Source: an uncultured Oscillospiraceae bacterium
GTDB taxonomy: Bacteria > Bacillota > Clostridia > Oscillospirales > Ruminococcaceae
Assembly (NCBI GenBank): GCA_900546885.1
Contig: UREN01000092.1
Location: forward strand, 1-6,935
DNA: 6,935 bases
Direction of reading: 5' to 3'
Positions within the stretch are counted from its first letter, which is position 1. Each line of letters begins with the position of its first letter. This document shows positions 1 through 6,879 of the stretch, in pieces. The notes below the pieces were generated by a model, which was given only the letters and a program-made list of their open reading frames with translations, was not told the DNA's origin and did no database searches. Made by a program: the position numbers and the translations under genes.

Positions 1-16
1 TCCAGACATTCTAAGA

Positions 17-52
17 CCCCCTAATGTAGTTCTATTTTCCTACATTAGGGGG
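17..52. terminator. Probable intrinsic terminator at the left end
   Basis: A perfect 13-bp inverted repeat (17-29 with 40-52, starting CCCCCTAATGTAG) encloses a 10-nt loop. On the plus strand it is followed by CCTTTTGTCTATTG, a moderately T-rich tail. On the minus strand the tail is TCTTAG, which is poorer. It lies about 70 nt past the stop of the minus-strand noc/parB gene. The stem is strong enough to stop that transcript, but the better U-tract suggests it mainly ends a rightward gene outside the window, so it may be a shared convergent terminator. Confidence 0.75.
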
Positions 53-123
53 CCTTTTGTCTATTGTCCGTTTTTACGGGGGCAGTTCAACCTGGGCCCC
101 TGCTTTTTCAATGTTTTTTGCCG

Positions 124-1167
124 TTAAGGCCTGGGGTTCTTCTGTGCCTGCGGCGCAAGTGCGGTTTCGCCCGGTTCAGGCAAAGATATCCCTTCCCTTT
201 CTTCTGCGCGCTGTATCTGCTGGGGCCCCTGGGCCTGCCGTGCACCCGGCGCCGGTTCCAGTTTGCCGCCAGGCGCAGCGGCTTTTCCCTGGCCGCAGGC
301 GGAAGAGGGCGGCGTTTTTCCCTCTTTTGGCCCGGCGTTTGTGGCCTGGGGCTGTTTTTCCTGCGCAGCCGGCCGGGCGGCAGGCCGTGTGGGGATGCGC
401 ACAACATATTCAATATATTCTTCGTTCTCGTTCCTGGTTGCCGTAGCAGGGATGCCGCTGCCCGTCATCACCTTCAAAGCGTGCTCGATGGTGTTGACAA
501 AAATGCGCACATCCTTCACCATCAGCTTGCGCTTGGGTTTTGGGCGCGCGGAAAGCACGCGCTCTACCAAAGCCTCTGTCTGCTGCACAGTATAGCCGCG
601 CTGTGCCGCCGTTTTCAGCGCTTTCGAGCGAAGCTCTTCTGTGGGCAGGCGCAGCACGGCGCGGGCATGGCGCTCGGTGAGGTTTTGCGCCACGCAAAAC
701 TCCTGCTGGGCCGGGGTAAGCGTCAAAAGCCGCAGCTTGTTGGCCAGTGTGGGCTGGGCAATGCCAAGCCGCCGGGCCCCGGCCTCCTGTGTGCAGCCCC
801 AAAGGTCCAGCAGCTCCCGCAGCGCACGTGCCTGTTCAAACGGGTTCAGCTGTTCGCGCTGGATATTCTCTAAAAGGCTGAGGGCCGCAGTTTTTTCATC
901 TTCAAAATGATACACAATGGCAGGAATGGTGCGTATGCCCGCCAGCTTGCACGCGCGCAGGCGCCGCTCACCGGCAATCAGCTGCCAGCGGCCGTCTATT
1001 GTGGGGCGCACGCTGATGGGCTGCAAAAGGCCGTTCTGCAAAATGCTTACAGCCAGTTTTTTAATCTCTTTTTCGCTGAACGTCTTTCTTGCCTGATAGG
1101 GGGAGGGCGTAATGCTGTCCACATCCAGCAGCACCACACGCGCATGTTCCTCCAGTTTTTCTCTCAT
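124..1167 (-). CDS. noc: Noc/ParB-family chromosome-organisation DNA-binding protein
   Basis: A 347-residue ParB-superfamily protein, expected to bind specific chromosomal sites as a CTP-dependent clamp and act in nucleoid occlusion or segregation. Visible motifs are YQARK (24-28), the nucleotide-binding GERRLRA (66-72), ENIQREQLNPFEQA (100-113) and a helix-turn-helix (about 126-150, ending in LANKLRLL). The segment at 217-258, with DVRIFVNTIEHA and EEYIEYVVRIP, matches the C-terminal part of Bacillus Noc better than Spo0J, as does the position next to rsmG. The ATG at 1167 is chosen because AAGGAGG lies about 8 nt upstream and the ParB domain starts directly after it; the frame stays open for 25 more codons without support. 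Two oddities stand out. Noc ends near the IRIP motif, but here a Pro/Ala/Gln/Gly-rich tail of about 85 residues follows (262-347). The N-terminus also lacks the amphipathic FSRFFG-like membrane-targeting helix of Bacillus Noc. It may work as the general chromosomal ParB; family assignment is firm, the Noc label less so. Confidence 0.93.
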   Translation of the reverse strand: MREKLEEHARVVLLDVDSITPSPYQARKTFSEKEIKKLAVSILQNGLLQPISVRPTIDGRWQLIAGERRLRACKLAGIRTIPAIVYHFEDEKTAALSLLENIQREQLNPFEQARALRELLDLWGCTQEAGARRLGIAQPTLANKLRLLTLTPAQQEFCVAQNLTERHARAVLRLPTEELRSKALKTAAQRGYTVQQTEALVERVLSARPKPKRKLMVKDVRIFVNTIEHALKVMTGSGIPATATRNENEEYIEYVVRIPTRPAARPAAQEKQPQATNAGPKEGKTPPSSACGQGKAAAPGGKLEPAPGARQAQGPQQIQRAEEREGISLPEPGETALAPQAQKNPRP

Positions 1168-1186
1168 ATGTGTTCCTCCTTTTTCA

Positions 1187-1229
1187 CCGCGCCAATGGCG
1201 TGCAGGCAAAGCAAGCCTGCATAACGCGG
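1187..1229 (-). promoter_or_regulatory. Structured leader just upstream of noc/parB
   Basis: The space between the rsmG terminator and the noc ribosome binding site can fold into a nested hairpin. The outer stem is CCGCG (1187-1191) with CGCGG (1225-1229). The inner stem is the 7-bp TGCAGGC (1201-1207) with GCCTGCA (1215-1221), with a 7-nt loop. The near-palindrome CGCCAATGGCG (1190-1200) lies inside it. The AAGGAGG ribosome binding site begins a few nucleotides beyond the outer stem, so the structure could affect translation start. No U-tract follows, so it is not a terminator. The fold is seen in the sequence; any regulatory role is inferred. Confidence 0.4.
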
Positions 1230-1240
1230 CGGGGGCACAC

Positions 1241-1290
1241 AAAACCCCCGTGGGCCTTCTTCGAAAGAAAGCATACCACGGGGGCGTTTT
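1241..1290 (-). terminator. Intrinsic terminator after rsmG
   Basis: CCCCCGTGG (1245-1253) pairs perfectly with CCACGGGGG (1276-1284), with a further TTCTT/AAGAA stem (1257-1261 with 1265-1269) inside the loop. Read on the minus strand, the stem is followed by TTTTGTGTG, and the run of A opposite it makes the element work in either direction. It starts about 44 nt after the rsmG stop codon. It should end the mnmE-to-rsmG transcript, or at least lower read-through into the noc/parB gene. Confidence 0.82.
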
Positions 1291-1333
1291 AATTTCCAGT
1301 TATTTCCATTTACAATTCTCGACAGCAGTGCTG

Positions 1334-2041
1334 TCACTTCAGCGGCGCTTTTGCAATTTTGCCGCCGTTTCTGGGGTAAACCGGCGGAGTTTGCGATATT
1401 TTCTCATAAAACAACAGGCTGCGGGCACTGCCGTCGGGCAATGTAAAATCCCGCCTGCCGGCATACCTGCCGCCCAGCTTTGCCGCGGCGGCCTGTGCCT
1501 GCTGCGTCTCCTGCGCGGCGCCCGCGCCCTTCATGGCAATGAACAGCCCGCCTTTTTTCACAAGCGGCAGGCAATATTCCAGCAGCACAGGCAGTGCGGC
1601 CACGGCCCGCGCGCTGGCCACATCAAACGCCTCGCGCCAGCGCTTGCGGGCGGCCTCTTCCGCGCGCTCTTTGACAAATTCTGCCTCAAGGCCAAGCTGG
1701 CCGCACACATAGCGCAGAAAATCCACCCGCTTGCCGGTGGGCTCCATCAGCGTCAGGGCAAGCTGCGGCTTATACAGCTTTGCCACAATGCCCGGAAAGC
1801 CCGCGCCGGTGCCCACGTCCACAAGGCTGCCCTGCACCTCCGGCTGGCTTGCCAGCAGCAGGCTGTCGATAAAATGCCTGTCCTCAATGCCCTCGGCGTC
1901 TGTGATGGCCGTGAGATTCACCTTTTCATTATACTCTACCAACATCTGCGCATAGGCCGCCAGCTGCGGCGCCGCGGCAGAGAGATCCAAGCCGTATGCG
2001 GCGGCCTTTTCACACAGGCGTTTTGTGTCTATTGCGCTCAT
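1334..2041 (-). CDS. rsmG: 16S rRNA (guanine-N7)-methyltransferase RsmG (GidB)
   Basis: A 235-residue SAM-dependent methyltransferase that modifies G527 of 16S rRNA (E. coli numbering) in the 530 loop; loss is known to give low-level streptomycin resistance in several bacteria. Family landmarks are NLTAI (42-46), HFIDS (56-60), the SAM-binding motif [11 protein letters not shown] (74-84), GKRVDFL (103-109), ARAVA (144-148) and the conserved C-terminal [13 protein letters not shown] (222-234). The length is normal for the family. The start at 2041 shares an ATGA with the mnmG stop, and GAGG lies about 7 nt upstream inside the 3' end of mnmG. Its translation is therefore probably coupled to that of mnmG. 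It is the last gene before the terminator at 1241-1290. Confidence 0.98.
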   Translation of the reverse strand: MSAIDTKRLCEKAAAYGLDLSAAAPQLAAYAQMLVEYNEKVNLTAITDAEGIEDRHFIDSLLLASQPEVQGSLVDVGTGAGFPGIVAKLYKPQLALTLMEPTGKRVDFLRYVCGQLGLEAEFVKERAEEAARKRWREAFDVASARAVAALPVLLEYCLPLVKKGGLFIAMKGAGAAQETQQAQAAAAKLGGRYAGRRDFTLPDGSARSLLFYEKISQTPPVYPRNGGKIAKAPLK

Positions 2042-3951
2042 GTCTCATCCTCATCCTTCCGTGCGCGGGCAGCGGCGCGCGCCGCTTCGCCCTGTGCCTT
2101 TGCCAGCGCCACGGCCAGGCAGGCCGTGTCTGCCGGGCTGACGCCCGGAATGCGCGAGGCCTGGCCCACGCTGCGCGGGCGTATGTTCGCCAGCTTTTCC
2201 CTTGCCTCCAGGCTGACGCCCGTAAGGGCGGCATAGTCAAAATCTGCCGGGATAGGCGTGTGTTCATAGCGCTGGGTCTTTTCTATCTGGCTTTTCTGGC
2301 GGCGGATATACCCTGCATATTTCAGCTCTACCTCTACGCAGTAGCAAAGAAAGGGCGTCATGCCGCGCCCTTCGCCTATCATGGCGGCAATGTCGGCATA
2401 ATGCAGGGCCGGGCGGCGCAAAAGGTCGGCCGCCGTGGCGCCGCTTTGCAAAGGCGGCTCGCCCTTTTTTTCCAGCACGGCGTTTGCCTGCGCCGGGCGC
2501 ACCACCGTCTGCTCCAGCCGGGCAAGCTCTGCCCGCTTTGCGGCCTTGCGGGCGCAGAAATCGGCCCAGCGCGCGTCGTCCACAAGGCCAATGGCGCGGC
2601 CCAGCGGGGTAAGGCGCTCGTCGGCGTTATCCTGCCGCAGGTAAAGGCGGTATTCGGAACGGCTGGTCATCATGCGGTAGGGGTCCAGCACGCCTTTTGT
2701 CACAAGGTCGTCCACCAGCGTGCCGATATAGCTTTCCTGCCGGGCCAGCACCACCCCTTCTTCGCCGCGCACGGCACGCGCCGCGTTGATGCCTGCCAGC
2801 AGGCCCTGGGCGGCCGCCTCTTCATAACCGGAGGTGCCGTTGAACTGCCCTGCGCCGTACAGCCCTTTTACAGCTTTTGTCTCCAGCGTGGGGCCAAGGG
2901 CTGTCGGGTCTATACAGTCGTACTCAATGGCATAGGCCGGGCGCATAAGCTCCAGATGCTCAAAGCCCTCTATGGTGCGGTACATGGCGTTCTGCACGTC
3001 TTCGGGCAGGCTGGAGGACATGCCCTGAAGGTACATCTCCTCGGTGTCTTCACCGCACGGCTCTACAAATATCTGATGGCGCGGCTTTTCGTCAAAGCGC
3101 ACCACTTTATCTTCAATAGAGGGGCAATAGCGCGGCCCAATGCCCTCGATGGCGCCGCCGTACAGCGGCGAGCGGTGCAGGTTTGCGCGAATAACGTTGT
3201 GGGTGGCCTCGTTGGTAAAGGCAATATAACAATCTACTTTGTTTTTCAGCTCGCCCTTTGTCAAAAACGAAAACGGCTGAATGGAATCGTCGCCCTTCTG
3301 GCGCACAAGCTTTGAAAAATCAATGCTGCGCCGGTGCACGCGCGCGGGCGTGCCAGTTTTGAAGCGCCGCAGCGGCAGGCCCAAAGCGCGCAGGCTTTGC
3401 GTAAGCTGCACGGCGGCGCACACGCCGTCCGGCCCGCTGTCGTAGCTTGCGTCGCCCACAAAAATGCGCCCGCCCAGGTAAGTGCCCGTGCACAGCACCA
3501 CAGCCTTTGCGCCGTAAAAGGCGTGCAGCTGTGTTTCCACACCCGTCACACGGCCGTGCTTTGTGCAAACGGCTGTCACCTGCGCCTGCTTCAGCTCTAA
3601 ATTTTCTGTGTGCTCTAAAAGGTGCTTCATATAGGCGTGGTATTTCCGCCGGTCTGTCTGCACACGCAGCGAATGCACCGCCGGGCCCTTGCCCAGGTTC
3701 AGCATGCGGCTTTGCAGAAACGTGGCGTCTGCCGCAATGCCCATCACGCCGCCCAAAGCGTCTATCTCGCGCACAAGGTGCCCCTTGGCCGTGCCGCCAA
3801 TTGAAGGGTTGCAGGGCAGGTTTGCCACGCCGTCCAGCGTAAGGGTGAACAGCGCCGTGCGCGCGCCCAGCTTCGCCGCCGCCACTGCGGCCTCTATGCC
3901 CGCGTGCCCCGCGCCCACCACAATCACATCATAATTTCCCAGCCGGTTCAT
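2038..3951 (-). CDS. mnmG: tRNA uridine-5-carboxymethylaminomethyl modification enzyme MnmG (GidA)
   Basis: A 637-residue FAD-dependent enzyme that acts with MnmE to modify U34 of tRNAs reading NNA/NNG codons, using methylene-tetrahydrofolate and NAD(P)H. The FAD-binding GAGHAG is at 13-18. The two GidA signature regions are intact: [18 protein letters not shown] (47-64) and the stretch around [20 protein letters not shown] (353-372). Cys47 and Cys276 match the conserved cysteines of the family. The C-terminal MnmE- and tRNA-binding region is complete, with KYAGYIRRQ (544-552) and [15 protein letters not shown] (591-605). The ATG at 3951 is chosen because the FAD fold starts six residues later, GGAG lies 9 nt upstream, and the start overlaps the preceding stop as ATGA. 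An in-frame extension to 4065 runs through the neighbouring gene and has no family support. The tail (about 610-637) is Ala/Arg-rich and charged. Confidence 0.99.
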   Translation of the reverse strand: MNRLGNYDVIVVGAGHAGIEAAVAAAKLGARTALFTLTLDGVANLPCNPSIGGTAKGHLVREIDALGGVMGIAADATFLQSRMLNLGKGPAVHSLRVQTDRRKYHAYMKHLLEHTENLELKQAQVTAVCTKHGRVTGVETQLHAFYGAKAVVLCTGTYLGGRIFVGDASYDSGPDGVCAAVQLTQSLRALGLPLRRFKTGTPARVHRRSIDFSKLVRQKGDDSIQPFSFLTKGELKNKVDCYIAFTNEATHNVIRANLHRSPLYGGAIEGIGPRYCPSIEDKVVRFDEKPRHQIFVEPCGEDTEEMYLQGMSSSLPEDVQNAMYRTIEGFEHLELMRPAYAIEYDCIDPTALGPTLETKAVKGLYGAGQFNGTSGYEEAAAQGLLAGINAARAVRGEEGVVLARQESYIGTLVDDLVTKGVLDPYRMMTSRSEYRLYLRQDNADERLTPLGRAIGLVDDARWADFCARKAAKRAELARLEQTVVRPAQANAVLEKKGEPPLQSGATAADLLRRPALHYADIAAMIGEGRGMTPFLCYCVEVELKYAGYIRRQKSQIEKTQRYEHTPIPADFDYAALTGVSLEAREKLANIRPRSVGQASRIPGVSPADTACLAVALAKAQGEAARAAARARKDEDET

Positions 3952-4331
3952 GCATTCTCGCTCCGTTCCATTCGTGCGCTCTGCAGGCGGGCCCGCACCT
4001 CGGCCAGCCCGTCCCAAATTTCTGTGCGGGAAAAACCTGCCTGCTCCAGCGCGGCATCCTCCCACTTTTGAATATCTTGATAAAACTGCAAGGCCGCCGG
4101 CAGAAAATTTTCGCCGCCGGGGGCGTCCAGCCGTTCAAACAGCAGGTTTTCCGCCTCGTTCACCCGCCCCGCGCTGCACAGCATGCGCAGGCGCCCGTAC
4201 AGCACGCCATTTTCTGTCACATTTCCCTGTTCGTCAAACACGGGCAAAGGCTCGGTGTGCTTTGCAAAAAGCACCTGGCTGCAAAGCCGTGCCATCTCTT
4301 CTATTTGGCGCATCAAGTAATCGCTGGCCAT
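3948..4331 (-). CDS. Small DUF6483-like protein of unknown function
   Basis: A 127-residue, probably cytoplasmic, mostly helical protein without signal peptide or membrane segment. The N-terminal [14 protein letters not shown] (3-16), the middle [22 protein letters not shown] (45-66, a TPR-like helical hairpin) and the later [10 protein letters not shown] and [11 protein letters not shown] segments resemble, from memory, the DUF6483 family of Firmicutes; a profile search has not been run. The family has no assigned function that I know of. The ATG at 4331 has an excellent AAAGGAG ribosome binding site 6 nt upstream, 36 nt after the phosphoesterase stop. Its TGA overlaps the mnmG start as ATGA, so the two are probably translationally coupled. 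A segment of about 15 residues (24-42) with [14 protein letters not shown] looks like a loop between the helices. Real gene: sure; family: fairly sure; role: unknown. Confidence 0.88.
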   Translation of the reverse strand: MASDYLMRQIEEMARLCSQVLFAKHTEPLPVFDEQGNVTENGVLYGRLRMLCSAGRVNEAENLLFERLDAPGGENFLPAALQFYQDIQKWEDAALEQAGFSRTEIWDGLAEVRARLQSARMERSENA

Positions 4332-4367
4332 CCGCCGCTCCTTTACCCTGCAAAACTTTCCACATCG

Positions 4368-5132
4368 TCAGGGCCTGATGTTGAAAACTGCCACTTCGCG
4401 CGGCGCGCAAAGGCGCATGCGCGGCCCGCTTTCCCCAAGGCCTGCCGAAACGTACAAAGGCCCTGCTGGCGTCTGATAAAGCCCGTGCGCATACGGGCCG
4501 GAACCCTTCGGCAGCCACAGCCTTTCCAGCCGCGGCACATGAAGCTGCCCCGCATGCGTGTGCCCGGCCAGAATGAGGCCGGCCCAATTTTCCGGCAGAA
4601 GCTGCACGGCCGCGGGCTCGTGCACAAGGCCCAGCCGGAAAGCCGGGCCGGGCTGTTGGCCCTTAAGCGGAAACCGCCGCTTTGCAGTGGCGGACGTATC
4701 GTATTTCATGGTAGAAAGGCCCAGAATGTCCACATTTTGTCCGCTTATTTCAACGCGCGCCGCCTCGTTTTGCAAAAGGGTAAACCCTGCGCGGCAAATC
4801 AGCTGCGGCGCCTTCCCCGCTGCGCCCAGAATATCGTGGTTGCCCGTGACGGCAAATTTTCCATACCGGGCGCGCAGGCCGCGCAAAATGCTGCAATACA
4901 CATCCGCCGTGGCAAACTGTGCGCGGCGGCAGGCAAAATCGCCCGTAAAGCAGATGATGTCCGGATGCTGTGCGTTCACAATGCGCACCAGGCGCTTCAG
5001 CCCGGCTGCGTTTGCGCCATCCTCCAGGTGCAGGTCTGTCAGGTGCGCCACACACAGCGCGGCGCCGCCGCGCAGGGCATGCCGCGTGACGGCCAGCGGA
5101 AAACGCTTTTGCGGGCGGATGAAATCCAGCAT
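4368..5132 (-). CDS. Calcineurin-like metallophosphoesterase (YkuE/YaeI type)
   Basis: A 254-residue binuclear-metal phosphoesterase. The five metal-binding blocks are all present: DLH (33-35), GD (64-65), GNHD (97-100), H171 in GLVHEP, and GHTHAGQ (190-196). The C-terminal SAGLGESGPRMR (229-240) is typical of the YkuE/YaeI group, whose characterised members have been linked to phospholipid- or UDP-sugar-type substrates; the substrate here is unknown. There is no clear signal peptide, twin-arginine motif or membrane anchor, unlike Bacillus YkuE, so a cytoplasmic location is likely. The ATG at 5132 is chosen because GTGAGG, which includes the mnmE stop codon, lies 8 nt upstream. An ATG 16 codons earlier (5180) would overlap the conserved C-terminus of mnmE and has no visible ribosome binding site. 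The 10-nt gap to mnmE implies co-transcription. This gene is not part of the usual mnmE-mnmG block. Confidence 0.95.
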   Translation of the reverse strand: MLDFIRPQKRFPLAVTRHALRGGAALCVAHLTDLHLEDGANAAGLKRLVRIVNAQHPDIICFTGDFACRRAQFATADVYCSILRGLRARYGKFAVTGNHDILGAAGKAPQLICRAGFTLLQNEAARVEISGQNVDILGLSTMKYDTSATAKRRFPLKGQQPGPAFRLGLVHEPAAVQLLPENWAGLILAGHTHAGQLHVPRLERLWLPKGSGPYAHGLYQTPAGPLYVSAGLGESGPRMRLCAPREVAVFNIRP

Positions 5133-5142
5133 ACGGGGCGCC

Positions 5143-6510
5143 TCACTTTCCCACACAGAATTTGGCAAACACCTCTTCAATCACGTCCTCGGTGGCGCTC
5201 TCGCCCGTCAGGGCATACAAGGCGTTCAGCGCGTCGTCCACGCACACGCCCGCCGCGTCCAGCGTATAGCCGCTTTCCACCGCCGCCAGGGCATCGGCCA
5301 GGGCGGCCTGCGCCGCCTTTGCCGCCGCAAGCTGGCGCTCGTTCGCCAGCAGAAGGGCGTCCGGGTCTGCATGGGCTACGCCCAGCACCTGCGCCACCGC
5401 CTGTTCTACAGCGGGTAAAAACGCGGGGTCTTTCGCCGAAATGGAAATGATTTTGGTGAAATAGGGCGCCAAATCTTCTTCCCTGGCGCGCTTTTCCAAA
5501 TCTGTCTTGTTCAAAATGGCCAGCGCAGGGCGGCCCTCACATGCTTTGGCAAGCTCAAGGTCTGCCTGCCCCAGCGGCTGGGAAGCGTCAAACACGGCCA
5601 GCACCAGCCCCGCTTGCTGCAGCCTGGCATAGCTGCGGCGGATGCCCTCGGCCTCCACCACATCCTGTGTGTCCCGAATGCCGGCCGTGTCTGCCAGGTG
5701 AAGGCGCACGCCGCCCAGCGAAAGCTCTTGTTCCACCACGTCGCGCGTGGTGCCCGCAATGGGCGTGACAATGGCCCGCTCAAACCCGGCAAGAAGGTTC
5801 AGCAGGGTAGATTTTCCCACATTGGGGCTGCCCACAATGGCCGCCTGCACGCCCCGGCGCAATACGGCGCCCGTGTCATAGCCGCGCACCAGTTCATCCA
5901 GCACAGCTTTCTGTTCGCGCAGCGTGCGGCACAGCGCCCCGGTGGAAAGCTCTTCCACATCCTCTTCCGGGTAATCGGTAAATGCGGCAATGTGCCCGGC
6001 CAGCGCCACCAGCGCGGCGCGCACGGCCTCTATTTTCCGGTACAGCGCGCCCTCCATGGCGGCGGCCGCGGCGGCGGCGCCCTGGCGCGAGGTAGCGCCT
6101 ATCAGGTCCATCACGGCCTCGGCCTGCGTCAGCGAAATGCGCCCGTTCAAAAACGCACGCTTTGTAAACTCGCCCGGCCCGGCGGGCTGTGCGCCTGCCG
6201 CATAGCACGCGCGCAGCAGCGCCGTGCACACGGCGCTGCCGCCATGGCACGAAAGCTCTACCACGTCCTCCCCTGTGTAACTTTTCGGGGCGCGAAAGCA
6301 AAGGGCCACCACCTCGTCGCGCAAAACGCCATCTTCCTCAAAAAAGCCCAGCATGGCCGTGTAGCCCTTTGCCTTTGCAAGGCTGCGGCCCTTTGCCATG
6401 GGCCGGAACACGGCGGCCGCCACCTCGTAGGCCCTCTCGCCCGAAATGCGCACCACAGCAAGCCCGCCCTCGCCCGGCGGCGTTGCCAGCGCGGCAATGG
6501 TGTGTTCCAT
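5143..6510 (-). CDS. mnmE: tRNA modification GTPase MnmE (TrmE)
   Basis: A 455-residue GTPase, partner of MnmG in forming the U34 aminomethyl-type modification of tRNA. The N-terminal folate-binding domain (about 1-120) ends in the conserved block PGEFTKRAFLNGRISLTQAE (112-131). The G domain, inserted in a helical domain, has the P-loop GSPNVGKST (227-235), the K-loop TPIAGTTRD (249-257), DTAG (274-277), NKTD (334-337) and SAK (358-360). The C-terminal FCVGK (451-455) carries the catalytic cysteine motif. Length is normal and nothing is missing. A run of seven alanines (145-151) lies at the start of the helical domain. The ATG at 6510 is chosen because AAGGGGGG lies 7 nt upstream and MEHTIAALATPPGEGG is the family's usual start. 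The frame is open 39 codons further, to 6627, but that would reach upstream of the predicted promoter. First gene of the operon. Confidence 0.99.
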   Translation of the reverse strand: MEHTIAALATPPGEGGLAVVRISGERAYEVAAAVFRPMAKGRSLAKAKGYTAMLGFFEEDGVLRDEVVALCFRAPKSYTGEDVVELSCHGGSAVCTALLRACYAAGAQPAGPGEFTKRAFLNGRISLTQAEAVMDLIGATSRQGAAAAAAAMEGALYRKIEAVRAALVALAGHIAAFTDYPEEDVEELSTGALCRTLREQKAVLDELVRGYDTGAVLRRGVQAAIVGSPNVGKSTLLNLLAGFERAIVTPIAGTTRDVVEQELSLGGVRLHLADTAGIRDTQDVVEAEGIRRSYARLQQAGLVLAVFDASQPLGQADLELAKACEGRPALAILNKTDLEKRAREEDLAPYFTKIISISAKDPAFLPAVEQAVAQVLGVAHADPDALLLANERQLAAAKAAQAALADALAAVESGYTLDAAGVCVDDALNALYALTGESATEDVIEEVFAKFCVGK

Positions 6511-6588
6511 AAAAGGGCCCCCCTTCGGTGTGGCACGGCAGGCTGCCCTTTTGGCAGGCCGCGCATAATTTGTAATGCTGCGTGCCTT

Positions 6589-6597
6589 ATTGTACCA
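6589..6597 (-). promoter_or_regulatory. Probable extended -10 promoter of the mnmE operon
   Basis: Read on the minus strand, the sequence TGGTACAAT has a near-consensus -10 (TACAAT at 6589-6594) with an extended -10 TG. No good -35 hexamer sits 17 nt upstream; the best is TTTTCT in an AT-rich stretch near 6612-6617. This is acceptable for an extended -10 promoter. Transcription would start near 6582, giving a leader of about 70 nt before mnmE. That leader can form a small CTGCC/GGCAG hairpin (6543-6557) whose role is unknown. Confidence 0.55.
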
Positions 6598-6620
6598 CAA
6601 CCGGCGGCAAAAGAAAACTT

Positions 6621-6642
6621 TAGACAAAACTGGGGATGTCTA
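6621..6642. repeat. Short inverted repeat TAGACA...TGTCTA
   Basis: TAGACA (6621-6626) and TGTCTA (6637-6642) are perfect 6-bp inverted arms around a 10-nt centre. ACTTT also occurs on both outer sides (6617-6621 and 6644-6648). The repeat lies at the border between the mnmE promoter and the lower-GC segment on the right. A recombinase attachment site, an operator or chance are all possible. Confidence 0.35.
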
Positions 6643-6813
6643 TACTTTGCAAAATCCTGAAATCACTGCGTCATTCCAGAGGCTTTTGTAGAACTTATCA
6701 CACAACGCATATATACCGCCCGACATCAACAAGAAAAAGTGCCATGCCCCTGCGAAGAGGCGGCACATCGCTTTCCGGCGAGGGCAAAAAGGCGGCGCAA
6801 GGGGTGAAGCCAC
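6640..6813 (-). CDS. Possible short ORF or remnant of 57 codons, unidentified
   Basis: From a GTG at 6813 to a TAG at 6640-6642 this frame encodes 57 residues, including PRRKAMCRLFAGAWHFFLLM and IYALCDKFYKSLWNDA. A TGA lies shortly upstream in frame, and no good ribosome binding site precedes the GTG; ATG codons inside the frame (residues 16 and 30) are other options. The peptide is rich in aromatic residues and cysteine and has no domain I can name. I have an unverified impression that this tail recurs in clostridial genomes near mobile elements. The terminator-like hairpin at 6726-6766 lies inside the frame, which argues against an expressed gene. It may be a gene remnant or a non-coding repeat that happens to be open. 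Confidence 0.3.
   Translation of the reverse strand: MASPLAPPFCPRRKAMCRLFAGAWHFFLLMSGGIYALCDKFYKSLWNDAVISGFCKV
6726..6766 (-). terminator. Terminator-like hairpin on the minus strand
   Basis: Read on the minus strand, GTGCC (6762-6766) pairs with GGCAC (6739-6743), with a further short CCT/AGG pairing (6749-6751 with 6758-6760) around a 6-nt loop. It is followed directly by TTTTTCTTGTT. The stem is imperfect but the U-tract is good. It could end a leftward transcript entering from beyond the right edge, keeping it apart from the mnmE promoter. It falls inside the possible 57-codon ORF, so at most one of the two calls is likely to be functional. Confidence 0.4.
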
Positions 6814-6847
6814 TGTCGATCTTCTATCTCAAAATAAGCTGTAGGAC

Positions 6848-6853
6848 TACAAT
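6848..6853 (+). promoter_or_regulatory. Candidate -10 box for the rightward ORF
   Basis: TACAAT on the plus strand lies 26 nt upstream of the ATG at 6880 and would give a transcript start near 6860, just ahead of the ribosome binding site. No convincing -35 hexamer is seen 16-18 nt further upstream, so the call rests on the -10 match and its spacing to the gene start. Confidence 0.3.
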
Positions 6854-6879
6854 AGATATTGGACAGAGGAAGAAAAAGG

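Noticed and set aside
77..105. Second hairpin after noc (GGGGC/GCCCC)
   Set aside because: Only about five base pairs with a long loop and no U-tract; the nearby 13-bp hairpin at 17-52 is the better terminator.
64..873. Long plus-strand ORF opposite noc/parB
   Set aside because: It lies antisense to a gene with clear ParB motifs. High GC removes stops from the opposite frames, and the protein has no recognisable domain or ribosome binding site.
1112..3315. Two long overlapping plus-strand ORFs (1112-2236 and 1996-3315) opposite rsmG and mnmG
   Set aside because: They are shadows of unmistakable rsmG and mnmG; the compositions are Arg/Ala/Cys/His-rich, as expected from reversed GC-rich codons.
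6058..6085. GCG/GCC-rich run resembling a simple repeat
   Set aside because: It encodes the seven-alanine stretch within mnmE and is explained by coding.
6511..6627. 39-codon N-terminal extension of mnmE
   Set aside because: It crosses the predicted -10 promoter and is absent from the MnmE family, while the ATG at 6510 has a good ribosome binding site and the canonical N-terminus.
4068..6660. Long plus-strand ORFs (4068-5450 and 5614-6660) opposite the phosphoesterase and mnmE
   Set aside because: Same shadow effect; all family motifs are on the minus strand.
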